Shown here: piece after piece, positions 58,677-64,000 of the stretch
How positions within the stretch are numbered: position 1 is the stretch's first letter
Layout of the letters: each line of letters begins with the position of its first letter
Assembly: GCA_903834185.1 (NCBI GenBank)
Contig: CAILHX010000002.1
Span: 1 to 64,000 of the forward strand
DNA length: 64,000 nucleotides
Direction: 5' to 3'
DNA from: an uncultured Methylophilaceae bacterium
GTDB lineage: Bacteria > Pseudomonadota > Gammaproteobacteria > Burkholderiales > Methylophilaceae
Translations under genes and position numbers: made by a program
Notes under the pieces: model-generated
Told to the model about the DNA's origin: nothing
The model's input: the letters and a program-made list of their open reading frames with translations, nothing else
The model's database searches: none

Positions 58677-59261
58677 ATGCCTGTAATTAAAATTGCACTG
58701 GTCAGCATCAGCGACCGCGCTTCGCTAGGTGTGTACGAAGACCAGGGCATCCCCGCCTTGCGTGAGTGGCTGAATAAAGCACTGGCGACGCCATGGCAGG
58801 AGGTCTGTCGAATCATACCTGACGAACAGGATGAAATCACATCCACCCTGCTCGACCTTGTAGACCATCAAGGTTGCAGTCTGGTTCTGACCACAGGCGG
58901 TACCGGCCCGGCTTTGCGTGACGTCACCCCTGAAGCGACCCTGGCAGTGGCCGATAAGGTGATGCCCGGCTTTGGCGAACAGATGCGGCAGGTCAGCCTG
59001 AATTTCGTGCCCACCGCCATTTTGTCCAGACAAGTCGCCGTGACACGCAAGCAAAGCCTGATCATCAATCTGCCCGGCCAGCCCAAAGCCATTGTACAGA
59101 CGCTGGAAGGACTCAAGGATAACGATGGCAATAGCAAAGTAAGCGGCATTTTTGCTGCCGTACCGTACTGCCTGGACTTGATCGGTGCCCCCTACATTGA
59201 AACCAACGCCGCGGTAGTGGCTGCATTTCGTCCGAAATCCGCGCAAAAGGCCATTCCCTGA
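58677..59261 (+). CDS. mog: Molybdopterin adenylyltransferase
   Basis: A 194-residue enzyme of the MoCF/MogA family that adenylates molybdopterin before molybdenum insertion. It begins IKIALVSISDRASLGVYED, and the nucleotide-binding TTGGTGPALRDVTPEAT and the INLPGQPKAI loop are conserved. The open frame starts 18 codons earlier at 58623, but no ribosome site supports any of the candidate ATGs; the one nearest the family start was chosen. It overlaps thiL by one base (TGATG). Confidence 0.9.
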   Translation: MPVIKIALVSISDRASLGVYEDQGIPALREWLNKALATPWQEVCRIIPDEQDEITSTLLDLVDHQGCSLVLTTGGTGPALRDVTPEATLAVADKVMPGFGEQMRQVSLNFVPTAILSRQVAVTRKQSLIINLPGQPKAIVQTLEGLKDNDGNSKVSGIFAAVPYCLDLIGAPYIETNAAVVAAFRPKSAQKAIP

Positions 59262-60217
59262 TGGCATCAGAATTCGACCTGATCGCTCGCTACTTCACTC
59301 GTGCCAGTCCGCAAGCCATAATGGGCGTGGGAGATGATGCGGCGCTAATAGCTCCAGGCAATGGCATGGAACTGGTCGTTTCCACCGACATGCTGGTAGA
59401 AGGAATACATTTCCTGCCCAATACCAATGCGGAAAAACTGGGCTGGAAAGCGCTCGCCGTCAATGTCTCAGACCTTGCAGCAATGGGTGCCGATCCCAGA
59501 TGGGCAACGCTTTCCTTGTCTCTGCCAGAGATCAATCAAGCCTGGCTGGCTGGCTTCTCCAAAGGTTTTTTTGAATGCGCAGAACGCTTTGGCGTTGATC
59601 TGATCGGGGGTGATACCACACGCGGCCCGCTTAATATCAGCATCACCATCATGGGTGAAGTGCCACACGGCATGGCGCTACGGCGCAATGCCGCACAATC
59701 CGGAGACGACATCTGGGTGACGGGCCAGCTCGGCAATGCGGCACTCGGCCTGGCAGCGTTAAAAGGAGAAGTACCGGTAGAAGGCCTGGAAGCCTGTATC
59801 GCTGCATTACTTATGCCACAACCCAGAGTGGAACTTGGCATAGCGCTACGGGGCAGTGCCCATGCCGCCATTGATATTTCCGACGGATTAATCGCGGATC
59901 TCGGTCATATCCTGCAACGCTCCAAACGCGGCGCTGATATCAGGCTCAATGACATCCCGCGTTCTGCTAGCGTTTCCAGCATGATGCGCAAACCACTGGG
60001 CATGCATTGCATGCTGGCGGGCGGCGACGATTACGAACTATGTTTCACCGCCCCCAAAAGACATGACGACAGGATAGTCGCGTTACGAAACACGCTGAAC
60101 ATTCCCATTACCAGAATCGGCTCCATCAACTCCGGCAATCAGCTGCGCCTGCTGGATGGATATGGCAAAGAGGTAGCGTTTGATGAAAGCGGCTATGACC
60201 ACTTCGCCTCAACCTGA
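59261..60217 (+). CDS. thiL: Thiamine-monophosphate kinase
   Basis: A 318-residue AIR-synthase-fold kinase that makes thiamine diphosphate, the cofactor of transketolase. The GVGDDAALI ATP/Mg site, NVSDLAAMGADPRW and the GGDTTRGP loop, then AIDISDGLIADLGH, are conserved in sequence. It begins at the stop codon of mog and overlaps pgpA by 35 bp, consistent with a thiL-pgpA-pncC operon common in proteobacteria. Confidence 0.95.
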   Translation: MASEFDLIARYFTRASPQAIMGVGDDAALIAPGNGMELVVSTDMLVEGIHFLPNTNAEKLGWKALAVNVSDLAAMGADPRWATLSLSLPEINQAWLAGFSKGFFECAERFGVDLIGGDTTRGPLNISITIMGEVPHGMALRRNAAQSGDDIWVTGQLGNAALGLAALKGEVPVEGLEACIAALLMPQPRVELGIALRGSAHAAIDISDGLIADLGHILQRSKRGADIRLNDIPRSASVSSMMRKPLGMHCMLAGGDDYELCFTAPKRHDDRIVALRNTLNIPITRIGSINSGNQLRLLDGYGKEVAFDESGYDHFAST

Positions 60218-60698
60218 CCTCAAATTCCTGCTGCGTAAGCCCGCGCATTTCCTGGCACTGGGATTTGGCAGCGGCCTCATGCCAAAAGCACCAGGCACTG
60301 CCGGTTCGCTCGCCGCCATCCCGCTATTCCTGCTGTTTTACCTAAGCACAGACATTCCCTTGGTGTATACCTTAGCCATCATCACCTTGTTATTCATACT
60401 GGGCATCAGGTATTGCGATATCGCAGGTAAAGCTTTAGGTGTGGCCGACCACGGCAGCATCGTCTGGGATGAAATGGTCGCCATGTGGCTGATACTGGCG
60501 CTGACCCCGCACGTACCGGTGATTTATGTGTTGGATTTTGCGCTGTTTCGCCTGTTCGATATCTGGAAACCATTCCCCATCAAACAATGCGACGCAAAGC
60601 TCAAAGGCGGGCTCGGCGTCATGTTCGATGACCTGCTGGCCGCAGGCTATGCGCTGATGGTGTTCAAGGCACTGCAATGGATGATGACGCGCTACTGA
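60183..60698 (+). CDS. pgpA: Phosphatidylglycerophosphatase A
   Basis: A 171-residue inner-membrane phosphatase that makes phosphatidylglycerol. The GFGSGLMPKAPGTAGSL N-terminal motif and DHGSIVWDEMVAMWL are hallmarks of PgpA, with four hydrophobic helices. The start at 60183 has GAGG about nine bases upstream; another ATG at 60195 is possible. It overlaps both thiL and pncC, so the three are translationally coupled. Confidence 0.92.
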   Translation: MKAAMTTSPQPDLKFLLRKPAHFLALGFGSGLMPKAPGTAGSLAAIPLFLLFYLSTDIPLVYTLAIITLLFILGIRYCDIAGKALGVADHGSIVWDEMVAMWLILALTPHVPVIYVLDFALFRLFDIWKPFPIKQCDAKLKGGLGVMFDDLLAAGYALMVFKALQWMMTRY

Positions 60699-61174
60699 CG
60701 CTGGCTGCCGAACTCGGCGCTGCGCTGAAAAAGCGCGGCTGGATGCTGGCACTTGCCGAATCCTGTACCGGCGGCATGGCAGCACAATTCGTTACTGCCA
60801 TTGCCGGCAGCTCGGGCTGGTTCGAGCGCGGCTTCGTCACCTACAGCAATGCCGCAAAAATGGAGATGCTGGGGGTATCCTTGTTCACAGTAGATAAGCA
60901 CGGGGCGGTAAGCCTGGAGACCGCACGGGAGATGGCGCTGGGCGCGCTCAAGAATAGCCGCGCACAAATCGCGGCGTCCATCACCGGTATCGCCGGGCCG
61001 GATGGTGGCACGCAGCAAAAACTCGTGGGTACAGTCTGCTTTGCCTGGGTCAATATGATCCAGGTCAGCACATCCATCGAACATTTTGCCGGAGACCGCA
61101 CTGCGGTTCGCCGACAGGCCGTAAGCCACTGCCTGCAAAGGCTGTTACAGCTTACGTTAGCACCCGATCTATGA
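60677..61174 (+). CDS. pncC: Nicotinamide-nucleotide amidase PncC (CinA C-terminal type)
   Basis: A 165-residue enzyme that deamidates nicotinamide mononucleotide, salvaging NAD. It corresponds to the C-terminal domain of CinA: LALAESCTGGMAAQFVTAIAGSS near the N-terminus (in pieces), then TYSNAAKMEMLGV, and TGIAGPDGG with its catalytic loop. The stand-alone length is typical. It overlaps pgpA by 22 bp, and recA follows, reflecting the classical cinA-recA linkage. Confidence 0.93.
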   Translation: MDDDALLTLAAELGAALKKRGWMLALAESCTGGMAAQFVTAIAGSSGWFERGFVTYSNAAKMEMLGVSLFTVDKHGAVSLETAREMALGALKNSRAQIAASITGIAGPDGGTQQKLVGTVCFAWVNMIQVSTSIEHFAGDRTAVRRQAVSHCLQRLLQLTLAPDL

Positions 61175-61210
61175 CATAATTTGCGTTTTGACAGGTCTAG
61201 GAAAAGCTAC

Positions 61211-62248
61211 ATGGATGACAATAAAAGCAAGGCATTGGCGGCAGCGCTCTCGCAGATCGAGAAGCAGTTCGGCAAGGGCTCCATCATGCGCATGGGCGAC
61301 ACCGATGTGGCACGTGACATTCAGGTAGTTTCCACCGGTTCGCTAGGGTTGGATCTGGCTTTGGGCGTCGGCGGCCTGCCGCGTGGGCGCGTGGTAGAGA
61401 TCTACGGCCCTGAGTCTTCAGGCAAAACCACACTTACCCTGCAAGTCATCGCCGAAATGCAGAAACTGGGCGGCGTCGCTGCTTTCATTGACGCTGAACA
61501 CGCACTAGACCCGCAATATGCACAAAAACTCGGTGTGAATGTCTCCGAACTGCTGATCTCGCAACCGGATACCGGCGAACAGGCACTGGAGATCGCGGAT
61601 ATGCTGGTACGTTCCGGCTCCGTGGATATCGTTGTCATAGACTCGGTCGCGGCGCTGGTACCCAAGGCCGAAATCGAAGGCGAAATGGGCGATTCACACA
61701 TGGGATTGCAAGCGCGTTTGATGTCGCAAGCACTACGCAAACTTACCGGCAACATCAAGCGCACCAACACCATGGTGATCTTCATCAATCAGATCCGCAT
61801 GAAGATAGGCGTAATGTTCGGCAACCCGGAAACCACCACCGGCGGCAATGCTCTGAAATTCTACGCCTCGGTTCGGCTGGATATCCGCCGCACCGGCGCC
61901 ATCAAGAAAGGTGACGAAGTCATCGGCAGCGAGACCCGTGTAAAAGTAGTGAAGAACAAAGTGGCACCGCCGTTCAAGCAGGCCGAATTCGATATCCTCT
62001 ACGGCGAGGGCATTTCGCGCCAGGGAGAGGTTATCGAGATCGGCACCACGCTGAAACTGGTGGAGAAATCCGGTGCCTGGTATGCCTATAAAGGCGAAAA
62101 GATCGGTCAGGGCAAGGACAATGCGCGGGAATATCTGAAAGAACATCCGGAAATCGCTGCAGAAATTGAAGGCAAGATACGCGAACACGTCAACATGGGC
62201 CTGGGCGAAGTGGTGAAGACGGTGATACCGGAATCAGGTGACGACTAA
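61211..62248 (+). CDS. recA: Recombinase RecA
   Basis: A 345-residue ATPase that forms filaments on single-stranded DNA for recombination and SOS induction. Walker A is [10 protein letters not shown]; the MAW-region stretch and the DNA-binding loops [23 protein letters not shown] (in pieces) are intact. The start at 61211 ([10 protein letters not shown]) is supported by AGGA about eight bases upstream. No convincing LexA operator was found in the short space after pncC. recX overlaps its end. Confidence 0.98.
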   Translation: MDDNKSKALAAALSQIEKQFGKGSIMRMGDTDVARDIQVVSTGSLGLDLALGVGGLPRGRVVEIYGPESSGKTTLTLQVIAEMQKLGGVAAFIDAEHALDPQYAQKLGVNVSELLISQPDTGEQALEIADMLVRSGSVDIVVIDSVAALVPKAEIEGEMGDSHMGLQARLMSQALRKLTGNIKRTNTMVIFINQIRMKIGVMFGNPETTTGGNALKFYASVRLDIRRTGAIKKGDEVIGSETRVKVVKNKVAPPFKQAEFDILYGEGISRQGEVIEIGTTLKLVEKSGAWYAYKGEKIGQGKDNAREYLKEHPEIAAEIEGKIREHVNMGLGEVVKTVIPESGDD

Positions 62249-62696
62249 ACCTGTCATCTCGCTGCGCCAACGCGCGTTGAACTATCTATCACGTCGCGAA
62301 CACTCCCGCCGTGAACTGCAACACAAACTGGCCACATTCGCAGAGGAAAGCGATGACAACACGGATGAAATAAACGCGCTGCTGGACGATTTTCAAAAGC
62401 GCGGATGGCTTTCCGATGAGCGGTTTGCAGAACAAGTGGTGCACGCCAGGAAAAGCCGCTACGGCAGTATGAAAATTGCCCATGAATTGCGTGAAAAAGG
62501 CGTGGATGAAGGATTGGTGGTAAGCGCGGTAGAGGATGTCGACGACTTCAGGAACGCCAAAAGTGTATGGCAAAGAAAATTCGGCGAATTACCTGCAAAC
62601 CGCGAAGCATGGGCAAAACAGGCAAGGTTTTTACAAAGTCGCGGATTCGGCTTTGATGTAATAAAACGAGTGTTGAATAACACCCCTGAAGAATAA
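62238..62696 (+). CDS. recX: RecA regulator RecX
   Basis: A 152-residue protein that limits RecA filament growth. Typical features are the helical [21 protein letters not shown] start, the [37 protein letters not shown] core (in pieces) and a C-terminal [16 protein letters not shown]. The GTG at 62238 overlaps the recA end by 11 bp, so translation is coupled. A hairpin terminator follows the stop. Confidence 0.93.
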   Translation: MTTKPVISLRQRALNYLSRREHSRRELQHKLATFAEESDDNTDEINALLDDFQKRGWLSDERFAEQVVHARKSRYGSMKIAHELREKGVDEGLVVSAVEDVDDFRNAKSVWQRKFGELPANREAWAKQARFLQSRGFGFDVIKRVLNNTPEE

Positions 62697-62701
62697 ATAG
62701 C

Positions 62702-62769
62702 GCAGGCGGCCTCGCCTGTTTTTATTTTGAACACTTTATTTTGAGCAATATGCAGGCGAGGCCGCCTGC
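62702..62769. repeat. Inverted repeat containing the recX terminator, upstream of alaS
   Basis: Perfect 17-bp arms (62702-62718 and 62753-62769, each rich in AGGCGGCC-type bases) lie 34 bp apart. Each arm is itself a small hairpin, CAGGCG-N4-CGCCTG; the left one is followed by TTTTTATTTT and works as a rho-independent terminator of recX. The right arm ends 12 bp before the alaS ATG. The layout resembles a REP-like or miniature repeat element inserted between genes. Confidence 0.7.
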
Positions 62770-62781
62770 ACCATAAAAAAC

Positions 62782-64000
<1,219 letters not shown>

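Overview
The window looks like chromosomal DNA of a chemolithoautotrophic or methylotroph-related betaproteobacterium. Gene content and order (form II RuBisCO with cbbQ/cbbO, a tkt-gap-pgk-pyk-fba cluster, hps-phi, an H+-translocating pyrophosphatase, cydB/cydX, beta-type hrcA-hemH and recA-recX-alaS neighbourhoods) fit the Nitrosomonadales, perhaps Gallionellaceae. That placement is an inference from gene content, not a search result. No rRNA, tRNA, CRISPR array, prophage or insertion sequence was recognised. Nearly all the DNA is coding.

Layout. 0-1.2 kb: end of cydB and the tiny cydX (cytochrome bd oxidase), then a Fur-box-controlled small CxxC gene. 1.5-8.1 kb, minus strand: H+-pyrophosphatase, three small envelope proteins rich in Pro/Tyr or Gly, and a Spy-like protein followed by an OmpR-type response regulator and its histidine kinase. 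8.2-15.5 kb, minus strand: cbbM-cbbQ-cbbO, then purC, a beta-carbonic anhydrase, a YqhA-type membrane protein and soluble pyrophosphatase. 15.5-16.0 kb: a 528-bp divergent control region. 16.0-17.4 kb, plus strand: hps and phi of the ribulose monophosphate (formaldehyde) pathway. 17.4-26.0 kb, minus strand: tkt-gap-pgk-pyk-fba, preceded by an inositol-monophosphatase-family phosphatase and a thioredoxin-like protein. Carbon fixation, formaldehyde fixation and pentose/triose recycling are therefore contiguous and share ribulose 5-phosphate. Phosphoribulokinase, a classical FBPase and cbbR are not in the window.

26.1-30.7 kb, plus strand: rsmE, an unusual fusion of an XRE-type DNA-binding domain with N-acetylglutamate synthase preceded by a perfect 14-bp inverted repeat around its likely -10 box, a family 2 glycosyltransferase fused to an HD-like domain, and an Hsp20 chaperone. 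31.0-40.0 kb, plus strand: a complete MdtABC-type RND efflux operon with its outer-membrane factor, preceded by three copies of an AT-rich repeat. 40.0-44.5 kb: an MFS transporter, a FemAB/GNAT-like protein, an SHP-type cytochrome c plus cytochrome b pair with a perfect FNR box at about -41.5, and a TetR regulator.

44.5-64.0 kb is mostly housekeeping: recN and nadK (minus), hrcA, hemH, ADP-heptose synthesis (hldD, gmhA, hldE), a GT4 glycosyltransferase, photolyase, mlaA, pmbA (minus), darP/yjgA, a PDZ protein (minus), mog, thiL, pgpA, pncC, recA, recX and the 5' part of alaS.

The strongest candidates for something undescribed are the HTH-ArgA fusion with its putative self-operator, the FNR-controlled SHP/cytochrome b pair without its usual diheme partner, the GT2-HD fusion, the repeated sites before the RND operon, and a 16-codon mini-cistron that joins hemH to hldD.
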